A DNA stretch of 47,957 nucleotides, from the NCBI GenBank assembly GCA_002796835.1, contig LUGL01000101.1, positions 1-47,957 of the forward strand. The letters run 5' to 3'. Below are positions 40,695 through 47,957 of this stretch, in pieces. Within the stretch, counting starts at the first letter, position 1, and the number at the start of each line of letters is the position of its first letter. The position numbers and the translations under genes were made by a program. The stretch is from Elainella saxicola E1. Its GTDB lineage: Bacteria; Cyanobacteriota; Cyanobacteriia; Elainellales; Elainellaceae. The notes below the pieces were generated by a model, which saw only the letters and a program-made list of their open reading frames with translations, did no database searches and was not told the origin of the DNA.

Positions 40695-41759
40695 CTACTG
40701 CTGAAGCGTAATGTTTAAGTTAGATAGAGTGAGAAGGCCTGCTTGTTGAACTGGCGCGATAAAAGAAGTAGGGAATAGGATTTGAGAATCTGAGATTCCC
40801 GGTATGCTGAGAACTAAAGCGTTTAAGGTTAAAGGATCTACTCCCTGCCCTAGTTGCATATCATTAAAGTAGTTGGTCAGGATGTTCCTCACCTGAGAGG
40901 TTACTCTGGCCGAATCGTTAAAGTCTTTAATCTTAAGTAAGACATTGATGTTGACTGGAGTCGTCTCGACTGACTCTACTAAAAAAGAGATGCCCGCACA
41001 TTTATTGATTTGAATTGCAATCTGCGCGGCTTCGATGATTCTAGTATCTTGGCTATTAATAAAAGCTGTAATGTATCCAGAGGCTGGATAGGACTCTTTA
41101 ATAAAAACTTTGTTGATTCCCGGAATAGCAAGTAGGGAAGCTTCTACAGAAGTGACGCTGCCTTTCCCAATAGATTGAAGATTTCTAAGAATCCGATCTT
41201 TAAATCGATCGTCATCTTCTGGATCTAACCCTCCTGTCAAAGGACCCTCGGCTCCTCTTGTTAGGTTGTTTCGATATTGTCCAACTGTAAATTTCAAAGA
41301 AGGCATGAAAGAAGAGTAGAGTCTAGTTCCCGCAGGGAGGTTAGACGTTACGCCCTTCACTAATGCTCTGATGTTTAATGTCGTTTCACTGGCCCCCACA
41401 AAACCCTCGCTGACTACTTCATACTGAAAGGCCGAGTCAGCCGTAGAGAGAATTAATCCAGCCGGAACATTGGCATTCCCAACACTAGATTCTACTAATA
41501 CGAATCCAGTCGCCAGGACGCCCTGCTTTCTGGTCAAGCCATAATCTAAGGCACGAAGGTCTAGGTCTTCACCTACTGCACTAAAGACGTAAAAAGCATC
41601 CCGATTAGTCTTAATCTTAAAATCTTGTTCTGAAATAAGAGTGGCTACCGATCTTAAGATGGCATAGATATTGCTGTATCTTGAGAAATTAGCTAAAGGG
41701 GAATTGATTCTTAGAAGAGCGTTCTTAGCGCTCAGTATAATATCGTTTACAGTTCTCAT
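40695..41759 (-). CDS. Baseplate J/gp6-like protein
   Basis: The 354-residue protein has the layout of the baseplate J / gp47 / T4 gp6 family. An N-terminal helical part includes the segment GEDLDLRALDYGLTR, a central beta domain has ANVPAGLILST and LPAGTRLYS, and the later part includes the conserved GGLDPEDDDRFKDRI and IPGINKVFIKE. These proteins form the wedge ring that joins tail tube, sheath and fibres. Its ATG overlaps the stop of the gp25-like gene (ATGA), and the 829-residue gene starts 4 nt after its stop. This is the best single marker that the operon encodes a contractile-tail baseplate. Confidence 0.9.
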   Translation of the reverse strand: MRTVNDIILSAKNALLRINSPLANFSRYSNIYAILRSVATLISEQDFKIKTNRDAFYVFSAVGEDLDLRALDYGLTRKQGVLATGFVLVESSVGNANVPAGLILSTADSAFQYEVVSEGFVGASETTLNIRALVKGVTSNLPAGTRLYSSFMPSLKFTVGQYRNNLTRGAEGPLTGGLDPEDDDRFKDRILRNLQSIGKGSVTSVEASLLAIPGINKVFIKESYPASGYITAFINSQDTRIIEAAQIAIQINKCAGISFLVESVETTPVNINVLLKIKDFNDSARVTSQVRNILTNYFNDMQLGQGVDPLTLNALVLSIPGISDSQILFPTSFIAPVQQAGLLTLSNLNITLQQ

Positions 41760-42169
41760 AGTTGAATCGGAAGAGTTACGCTTGAAGGAGTTCCATCTAT
41801 TGAATATTGGATATCGATATTAACTTTGTCAGGAAGACTGATTGTTAAAGTTACATCTTCTACGGCAGTCTTGTTATCTACATGTGTTAACGCTTGATCG
41901 ATATCCCTACTGGCTTCAGATATCCAACTTACCGTAAGCGGTTCGGATAATCTAGAGTAGATGGGATTGCCAAAATCTAAATCAATCGTGCCCAGTCCTT
42001 CTTCCTCTAAAAGATATCTTCCGATGTAGGCATAGGGCGTTTCAACGCAGCGCCTAATTAAACTATTACTAGGATCAGGATCTATCAGTAAATCATAAAA
42101 AGAACTTCCGTCTTCCGCTTCATCACTTTTTATGATGTCAAGGTCTTCATTATTGAGTTGTAAGTCCAT
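41756..42169 (-). CDS. gp25/W-like baseplate wedge protein
   Basis: I start this gene at the ATG at 42169 (MDLQLNNEDLDIIKSDEAED), four nucleotides past the stop of the gene before; a TTG further upstream would overlap that gene. The 137-residue protein has a helical centre with RRCVETPYAYIGRYLLEEEG and IDQALTHVDNKTAVEDVTLT. It ends in a beta strand, as in gp25-like/Mu gp46-type baseplate proteins. Position directly before the baseplate J gene with an ATGA overlap is where these proteins sit in most contractile systems. Sequence similarity is modest, so the call leans on gene order. Confidence 0.6.
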   Translation of the reverse strand: MDLQLNNEDLDIIKSDEAEDGSSFYDLLIDPDPSNSLIRRCVETPYAYIGRYLLEEEGLGTIDLDFGNPIYSRLSEPLTVSWISEASRDIDQALTHVDNKTAVEDVTLTISLPDKVNIDIQYSIDGTPSSVTLPIQL

Positions 42170-42173
42170 TTGG

Positions 42174-42548
42174 CTAGGCAAGATTAATGGTTGGATATAT
42201 AGAGTACGGTAGCCCAACAATCAAGTGAGGGGTAGGCTCTATTACTCCTAAACTTAGCTGGCCTCTTTTTTCTCCAGCACTTTGGACCGATCTTACCGCT
42301 ATTGTATAAAAGCCATAGGGAAGATCTCCTACGGTTTCGTAGAGAAATAGGGAGCCTTTACCCGACTGCTGCAACGTCTTAGACCATAGCTTCGCTTTGG
42401 AAGTATTGCAGGATATCCAGGAAAAAACTGGATTACTTTTGCTAAAGAAGATCTCCAGGGTGATTAAACTAAACTTTTGATCGACTGTAGGTGGAAAGTA
42501 AACTGCAATTCCATTTGAAATAATAGTTGGAGGAGCGATAGGATTCAT
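42174..42548 (-). CDS. Small beta-rich tail protein
   Basis: The 124-residue protein, taken from the ATG at 42548, begins MNPIAPPTIISNGIAVYFPP and consists of alternating beta strands with a Pro-rich lead, resembling an Ig-like or fibronectin-like sandwich. Such modules decorate tail and baseplate proteins. Its start is 1 nt after the stop of the 1152-residue gene and its stop is 4 nt before the gp25-like gene, so it is embedded in the operon. No specific family is recognised. Confidence 0.55.
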   Translation of the reverse strand: MNPIAPPTIISNGIAVYFPPTVDQKFSLITLEIFFSKSNPVFSWISCNTSKAKLWSKTLQQSGKGSLFLYETVGDLPYGFYTIAVRSVQSAGEKRGQLSLGVIEPTPHLIVGLPYSIYPTINLA

Positions 42549-42549
42549 T

Positions 42550-45500
42550 CTAAGCAAGTAGGTAAGATTCTAAGATTACAGGTGAAAGCTGAATTCCAAT
42601 AGACTGAGGGCTATATTCCAATAAGATGCCAGAAGAGTCCTCAAGAATAATCGAAGAAGAAGTGTTGCTTGAAACTGCGATTCCTTTATTACTCTCTAAG
42701 TCAAACTCGGTAATGATAAAATTATAGATAGAGGGAGTGTATTGGAAATTGGTTTGATAAGGGGTTAAGAATTCACTCTTATCTTTGAAACCCGCTACGT
42801 GGAGCTGGATCATATCCCCTACCTTAGGATAAAATCTAATCTCTCTGGTGAGCAATTCTAAGTTAGGAAAGGTGAATACTATTTTGTTATTTTTAACTTC
42901 TAATACGGTCACCATCGATTCAGCAATGGTCAGCCTCGGAACTCGATAGCAAGGATCTAGCGTGTAAGGAATTTCTAAACTAGAGATTCTCTGGATGTCG
43001 GCACTTCTTTCAAAGTCAGTGGGTGGTACCAACTTAACGCTATTGATGAGCTGCATCATTCTTGGAGCCAATTCTATAAACTTGGCGGTCTTCTTATTCC
43101 CTTTTCTATTCGCTACTCCTGAATTTTTATCTAATTCATCTTCTACATCGGGCGTGTAACCTCCCCCTTCTGGAGTTTCCTGACTATCCGCTAATCCCTT
43201 TGCTTGATCGATCAAACTCTTCACTTTATTGAATAGATCTAAGCAAGAAAGAGCATTGGCTAACTGGTTGAGAGAGGGAATCTTATACTCACCCATCATA
43301 TTCATCAGTTCAGGCACGGCTGCAAAAGCTGATGCGGTGCCCAGAGCATTCTGTAATAAAGAGAATGACTGCTGTATGACGCCTGCATTCTTGGCCCCTA
43401 GGGCCGTACTTAATAGCGACTGTAAATTCCCTCCAGTCAGAGCTGAAGTAATATTTCCAGATTGAATACCGCTGATTAAACCTTGCAGATTGCCATAAAC
43501 CTCTGTCGCTTTTTCAATTTCGTCGAGTCCGGTGACCTGGCTGAGGACTCCAGAGATTTGAGAGATCAATGCATTTGAATCAATAGCCTGACCCGTTTGT
43601 AGGTTCATGAGAATCGACTGGATTCCGCCTACAGCCCCACTTAATTCTTCAGGAAGGGATTGACTAATCTGAGAAGAGACCAGTGAACCAAATGCGGAAG
43701 TGACTTTGCTCAGATCGCCTGAGAATAGAGACTGGCTTAAGCTTTGAATATCGGTGCTGCCTAGAATACTTCCAACTGGACCTAGATCTGCATATTGGCT
43801 AATCATGTTAGTAATGCCGCCAATATTGCCGGAGCTAATTAGGTTAGGAAGATTCAGCAGTCCGGAGAACTTGTCTAATCCAGCAATATTGAAATTACTA
43901 AGAACTGAAGTAAGAATTTCAAGGAGTCCAATAGCAGGGAGAGCCGTTACCTGATCGAGAATTGTGAGTAGAGGTTGAATAGAGTTTGGATAGGCAGTAA
44001 TTAATTTGACTGCTTTATTTGCGATCTCTGGATTCGTTTCCTCACTAAAATCAGACAATAGCGGTATGTTTCCTTTGCTCAAGATGCCTTTAACAGAGTA
44101 GAGCGCTCTAAATAAGTTAGGATCATTAAACTCTCCCAGTGACTGGCTGGGGATGACTCCTGAAAGGACAGACTCCAGGAGTGCGGGTGATACATTTCCT
44201 GCCTTGGTCGCGGTAGCAACCACGCTTTCCAGGGTCTTAGGGTCTTGAAGGATGCCACTCAAACTGCTGGGAACTTCTGTGAGGGCTCTAGACAGGTTTA
44301 CTCCAGAACTCTCATCTTGTTTTTCTAGGTAGATATTCACTGAAGCGCCACTTAACCCACCCATATCTAAGGCTGCGTTTCCAGAAGCATTCGATAGCGC
44401 TTCTGACTGAGCTTTGTCTGCCTTATCTATGGCTGAAACTCCAGGAAGTTTACTTGGAGCGGCCCCAGGCGTAGAGGCTACGGTAGAGTCTTGACCGAGT
44501 TCTCTAGGGATTTGCTTCGGATTGGTCGTACTTCCTCCTTCTGGAATCAGGACTGCTGGTTCATCGTCTCCGTTTGTTGCTGAAGAGTTCTTATCTGGCT
44601 TGATATAAATGGTTTGTCCTTTATTTCCAGCGGACTTGCCCGATCCATCCTTACTAGAATCGGTACTGCTTTGATCGCTGCTAGAAGGCAGGCAACTAGA
44701 GATATCTTTGGTTGCTAACTGAGGCAGGGAAGGTAAAGAAGGGAGTTCATTAATTTCTGGAACAGTGGCCGCACTAAATAAGGCCGGGAGGGTGTTCATA
44801 AAGACCCGGCCCCCACTGACGATCATTCCAGCGTCTGGAGTTCCGATGTAGTTATAGAGATCTGAAATCGTAGCGGTTCCTAAAGAACCAGAGATAACTG
44901 CATTCGTCCCCGCTGCAATCATTGCATTGGTTGAAGAGGTCGTAAGGGCTCCAGCTTTAGATAATGAAACAGCGGCCATCCCAAGAAGAGCCCCTTTTGC
45001 AACGATGTTGATCTCGTTTGTCATCTCTACGGCTGATTCCAGCGCCTGCTCTCCCATTGCACTAACCGGAGTAGTAGGAAGGGGACTGGGGGAAGCAACG
45101 ATCGAAATACTGCCAGCCGCTCTAGTAGAAACCGAGTTATAGGCGGTTTGATTAATATCGCCACCTGAGATTCCAACCAGGGTTTCATCTGCAATAGCCG
45201 AGTTGGTTTTACCCATGCTGGTATATTGCTCGATCCCAGTGTTTCTAAGATTGGTTGAGATGTGGTCCAGGGCATCCGATGCGACAAACAGGCCCGTCTT
45301 GGCTTGGGTAACGTGAGATTCATCGACTAGAGAAACACTCTGACCGGATTGGTTGACATATAGGTCAGATACGATGATGGCAGAGTTGTTTGCCTGCACA
45401 TGATAGTCCTGAGCATTTAAGCCAAAGTGAGGGGTTCTTGCTGCAATCGTAGAATCAGAGTGAAGCTTTAACCCATTAGCGGCAATTGTCTGAGAAGCAT

Positions 45501-46008
45501 GCGTAGCAGTTAAGCTATTGCCGTGAGCCAGTTCACCGTGAGTAGCTTCTTGAATTGCAATGGTGGCGCATTTAGTTCCGGCTGCTTTTAGCTTGTCTTT
45601 TAAATTCTGATTGTTAATTTGATCTGGATTCTGCGATAGATCTGCCGATTTGTCCAATACCTCCGTGGCTTTATTGACAAAACCCTTAGCCATGGTGGAG
45701 TTGCTAGCAATCGTATTGTTTACGACGCTGTCGGGAGATATTGCTTTCAGGGGTTCGATCAGAAACTGGCTTGAGATATCTCTAGGACCGTCGGTTCCAT
45801 TCGCTTGAGCTGTCTTCATTTGAACAGACTGCAGATCCAGGTTAGTAACATACTGGCTGGTATCTTTATTGGCTTCGATACTATCTGAAATATTTTGACT
45901 AGCCTTATTTGATAAAACTCCAAAGCTAGCACTCGCTGAAATTTCGCTAAGGCTTAGCCCATTTACAAGTTCGCTAATTGTAGCTTTCGAATCTATTTTA
46001 AAAGTCAT
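42550..46008 (-). CDS. Large hub/spike-type tail protein, unrecognised
   Basis: The 1152-residue protein is low in aromatic residues and rich in Ser, Ala, Asn and Thr. Residues about 150-260 have short repeated strands (HASQTIAANGLKLHSDSTIA, TPHFGLNAQDYHVQANNSAI) that look like a beta-helix or spike segment. A Ser/Asp/Gly/Lys-rich linker (about 435-520) follows. Then comes a long Leu/Ser/Gly-rich helical part (about 560-940) and a C-terminal beta domain (about 1010-1152) with FYPKVGDMIQLHV, an OB-like pattern seen in hub proteins. It lies upstream of the wedge genes, where hub, tape measure or spike genes are found. Its start overlaps the gene before by an ATGA junction. The exact role is open. 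Confidence 0.55.
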   Translation of the reverse strand: MTFKIDSKATISELVNGLSLSEISASASFGVLSNKASQNISDSIEANKDTSQYVTNLDLQSVQMKTAQANGTDGPRDISSQFLIEPLKAISPDSVVNNTIASNSTMAKGFVNKATEVLDKSADLSQNPDQINNQNLKDKLKAAGTKCATIAIQEATHGELAHGNSLTATHASQTIAANGLKLHSDSTIAARTPHFGLNAQDYHVQANNSAIIVSDLYVNQSGQSVSLVDESHVTQAKTGLFVASDALDHISTNLRNTGIEQYTSMGKTNSAIADETLVGISGGDINQTAYNSVSTRAAGSISIVASPSPLPTTPVSAMGEQALESAVEMTNEINIVAKGALLGMAAVSLSKAGALTTSSTNAMIAAGTNAVISGSLGTATISDLYNYIGTPDAGMIVSGGRVFMNTLPALFSAATVPEINELPSLPSLPQLATKDISSCLPSSSDQSSTDSSKDGSGKSAGNKGQTIYIKPDKNSSATNGDDEPAVLIPEGGSTTNPKQIPRELGQDSTVASTPGAAPSKLPGVSAIDKADKAQSEALSNASGNAALDMGGLSGASVNIYLEKQDESSGVNLSRALTEVPSSLSGILQDPKTLESVVATATKAGNVSPALLESVLSGVIPSQSLGEFNDPNLFRALYSVKGILSKGNIPLLSDFSEETNPEIANKAVKLITAYPNSIQPLLTILDQVTALPAIGLLEILTSVLSNFNIAGLDKFSGLLNLPNLISSGNIGGITNMISQYADLGPVGSILGSTDIQSLSQSLFSGDLSKVTSAFGSLVSSQISQSLPEELSGAVGGIQSILMNLQTGQAIDSNALISQISGVLSQVTGLDEIEKATEVYGNLQGLISGIQSGNITSALTGGNLQSLLSTALGAKNAGVIQQSFSLLQNALGTASAFAAVPELMNMMGEYKIPSLNQLANALSCLDLFNKVKSLIDQAKGLADSQETPEGGGYTPDVEDELDKNSGVANRKGNKKTAKFIELAPRMMQLINSVKLVPPTDFERSADIQRISSLEIPYTLDPCYRVPRLTIAESMVTVLEVKNNKIVFTFPNLELLTREIRFYPKVGDMIQLHVAGFKDKSEFLTPYQTNFQYTPSIYNFIITEFDLESNKGIAVSSNTSSSIILEDSSGILLEYSPQSIGIQLSPVILESYLLA

Positions 46009-47333
46009 AGGGATAGATCAGTGATTCGCAATGGAGTATTATCTTCGATTAAACTTAACGTTATTAAATTAACACCCGTTAGTTGTAGGTGATCTAAGTT
46101 TGTTTTCTTTAAGCAATACCCTGCCAAATAAAGAAGTCGGTAGACTCTACCTAAGAACTGCATTAGTTCTGGAAAGCTATTCTTTAGAGGGGAGATGATG
46201 TAGTTTGAGTAAATCGTCTTACTGGGATGCGTTAGGATAAATGCTCGATTCAGCAAAGTCGCGGCCAAGCTGACTAGAAGAAGATTGTATCCGCCAGGAG
46301 CTGCTACGTTTTCTAAAATACTTTGGCTAGTGCTTCTTAATAGACCTACTTTGGTATTAATAGTAATGGCTTTTATGAATCCTGTGATTAACTCTTTCAT
46401 TTCCGTATCTTCTATATCTCCTAGGGCAGCCTTCTTTCTTAATAGAAGAAGATCATCCATTAGACTAAAGAAGACCGGGGGAATACTTTGATGTACAAAC
46501 ATGTAAGAAAGAGAATTAAAGGAAGTCTCATCCAAGCCTGCCATTAAGCAGGCTTGAGCAATCTTAGCTAACAGGGTGTAAGCATCTCCATCGGGAGTTC
46601 CCTGTTCTGGAACTTGCCTTACGCTTCCTTCTCTTGAAGCTTTGAGGTACCAGCTAATTACTTTGGGTAACCACTCTTCGTAGAAATCTAACTGCTCGAT
46701 CGATTCTCTAACGTCTGGAATTTCCTTAAGCAGTTGAGCAGCTAATTGGTAAATTTGGATATCGGTGAAAGCATCTTCCTGGCTAATCAGTCTTTCAAAA
46801 TTTGAAGGGAAATTTCTTAAAAAATCTGCTGATTTACTTTGGTTAATCAGGCTCAGGACTGAGGAATGAATTATTTGCGAGGGATGCAAGTAATGGCGGC
46901 TATTTTCCTGAAGATGTAGAAAGTAACCCAAGCTTCCATAAGAAGTCCCCCAGGTGCGAGTCGAAGCAAAGAGCATTCTTTCTAGATACTCCGAGTTAGG
47001 GCTGATAAATTGATTTTCTACCAGCAGCTTTCTTCTTTGATAATGGGGCGATAGTTCATTGAGATCTAAGCTTGCAATCGTCGTCATCTGGATGAGTAGC
47101 GAGAGATAGGACTCGATTGCAATGTTCAGGATAGAAGTTGTTACATTCTTTCCTTTGACAAGCTTAGTCATATGCTCTTGCTGCTTGCTTAAAGCATTTT
47201 CAGCCTGGTAGCAGTTAATGGCTAAGTTGAGCTGTCTTCGGTAATCTAGCGCTTCAGTCAGCGTCTTATCTGGATGGAGAAGGGCCTCGTTGATCGGGGC
47301 GGTATCTAAATAGATGAATTCTCTAGCAGCCAT
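46005..47333 (-). CDS. Hypothetical helical protein of the baseplate operon
   Basis: The 442-residue protein is almost entirely helical, with no signal peptide or membrane segment of convincing strength. A moderately hydrophobic stretch near residues 345-375 (YNLLLVSLAATLLNRAFILT) could be a buried helix. I recognise no family. Its start at 47333 overlaps the end of the preceding gene by 28 nt and its stop overlaps the next start (ATGA), so it is firmly part of the operon. Possible roles are a tail-assembly chaperone or hub component; position alone supports this. Confidence 0.55.
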   Translation of the reverse strand: MAAREFIYLDTAPINEALLHPDKTLTEALDYRRQLNLAINCYQAENALSKQQEHMTKLVKGKNVTTSILNIAIESYLSLLIQMTTIASLDLNELSPHYQRRKLLVENQFISPNSEYLERMLFASTRTWGTSYGSLGYFLHLQENSRHYLHPSQIIHSSVLSLINQSKSADFLRNFPSNFERLISQEDAFTDIQIYQLAAQLLKEIPDVRESIEQLDFYEEWLPKVISWYLKASREGSVRQVPEQGTPDGDAYTLLAKIAQACLMAGLDETSFNSLSYMFVHQSIPPVFFSLMDDLLLLRKKAALGDIEDTEMKELITGFIKAITINTKVGLLRSTSQSILENVAAPGGYNLLLVSLAATLLNRAFILTHPSKTIYSNYIISPLKNSFPELMQFLGRVYRLLYLAGYCLKKTNLDHLQLTGVNLITLSLIEDNTPLRITDLSL

Positions 47334-47957
47334 ATTTCTACTACGTTTGATATGTTTTGGATATTAGAAAAGGAATAACCTAGTTTACTGCAAATATAGC
47401 TAGAAGCTGTAAGGCGATCATTGACTATCGCTAGAGAAATCAACTCTTCTATAAACTCATTGTAGATATTGTAGGTGTTAAATAATTCTTCTAGCCTTTT
47501 TCTAAAAGGAATTTCTTTGTTAAAGATTTGAGTCTTTAACCCTAATCCAAACATTAAATCCAGTTCGTTTATATTAGTTGGGCGATTGAGAATGGATAAA
47601 ATGGTTGGCCCCATGGGAGTCTGAGTGACTGCCTGATTGATATAAATGATTTCCGCAGCGCTGGGAATGGTGCTGGTCAATTTATATCTAGTCTTAAACT
47701 GTTCGTATATCTCCTGCTCTCTTTGAACGATCATGAGAGAAAGCAGAATTTGAAGATGAGAGGGGAGAGTGAATAGCAGAGAACTTAGCGCCCGGACATC
47801 TTGAAATTGAATAAGATTCTGAGGAGACTCTGGAAGATGACCTGTAATAGAACTTCCTAATAAAAGCTTAAACAAGCTGACCTGATGCTCTGTTCCTCCT
47901 GCCTTTGCAATACAGGCCTTTAGCATGAAGGTCGTTCGATCTGAGTAGTACTCTATA
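47306..47957 (-). CDS. Hypothetical protein, N-terminus beyond the window
   Basis: The frame is open to the right edge: the residues before the first visible Met read IEYYSDRTTF without a stop, so the true start probably lies outside. The visible part (about 216 residues) is helical, with ACIAKAGGTEHQVSLFKLLL near the start. In T4-like and other contractile phages small hub-assembly proteins (for example gp26 type) occur in this place, but I see no motif to confirm it. It overlaps the next gene by 28 nt. Confidence 0.55.
   Translation of the reverse strand, partial: IEYYSDRTTFMLKACIAKAGGTEHQVSLFKLLLGSSITGHLPESPQNLIQFQDVRALSSLLFTLPSHLQILLSLMIVQREQEIYEQFKTRYKLTSTIPSAAEIIYINQAVTQTPMGPTILSILNRPTNINELDLMFGLGLKTQIFNKEIPFRKRLEELFNTYNIYNEFIEELISLAIVNDRLTASSYICSKLGYSFSNIQNISNVVEIWLLENSSI

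Overview
The window looks like cyanobacterial chromosome carrying two different integrated elements around a block of ordinary host genes. Cyanobacterial marks are frequent HIP1 octamers (GCGATCGC) in the first 25 kb, a Tic22-family protein, a TamB/Tic236-type protein, an EGY-type site-2 protease, a DUF3110 protein and a STAND-WD40 regulator of the type common in filamentous cyanobacteria. I cannot name the genus from this sequence.

Region 1 (1-7.6 kb) is an integrated element next to an intact tRNA-Glu(TTC) gene at 7598-7670. A tyrosine integrase lies against the 3' end of the tRNA. Upstream of it are an HNH protein, a large primase-like/VirE-type replication ATPase and three small early genes. 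A divergent XRE repressor reads from three 16-bp operators, and five small, mostly membrane-anchored proteins of unknown role are encoded on the minus strand. The gene set (repressor, primase-helicase, integrase, no capsid or tail genes) resembles a phage satellite or integrative plasmid. The left edge of the window is the start of an IS982-type transposase.

Region 2 (7.7-21 kb) is host chromosome: a PIN-domain membrane protein, an EGY-like metalloprotease, a DUF3110 protein, TamB, an ABC exporter, Tic22 and a lipoprotein of the branched-chain amino-acid binding family. TamB and Tic22 are both tied to Omp85-dependent outer-membrane biogenesis, and only the ABC exporter gene separates them.

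Region 3 (21.1-25.5 kb) is a probable conflict or signalling module. A small protein and a STAND NTPase with 12 WD40 repeats share a short N-terminal glycine-rich motif. A frameshift appears to have cut a TPR tail off the STAND protein.

Region 4 (25.56-47.96 kb, running off the right edge) starts at an orphan 3' half of a tRNA-Pro(TGG) gene. Its orientation implies an element lying to the right. After a decayed IS200/IS605 tnpA and some small open frames comes one long minus-strand operon of contractile-tail baseplate genes: a gp25-like protein, a baseplate J/gp6 protein, a large gp7/gpI-position protein, a tail fibre with two discoidin-like domains, a gp8-like wedge protein and three related DUF4815-type proteins. 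No capsid, terminase, sheath or tube gene is in view, so prophage, tailocin and other contractile injection systems cannot be told apart. The most unusual gene is a complete FAD/NAD(P)-dependent flavoprotein of the amine N-hydroxylase type. It lies between the fibre and gp8-like genes and its stop overlaps the next start.
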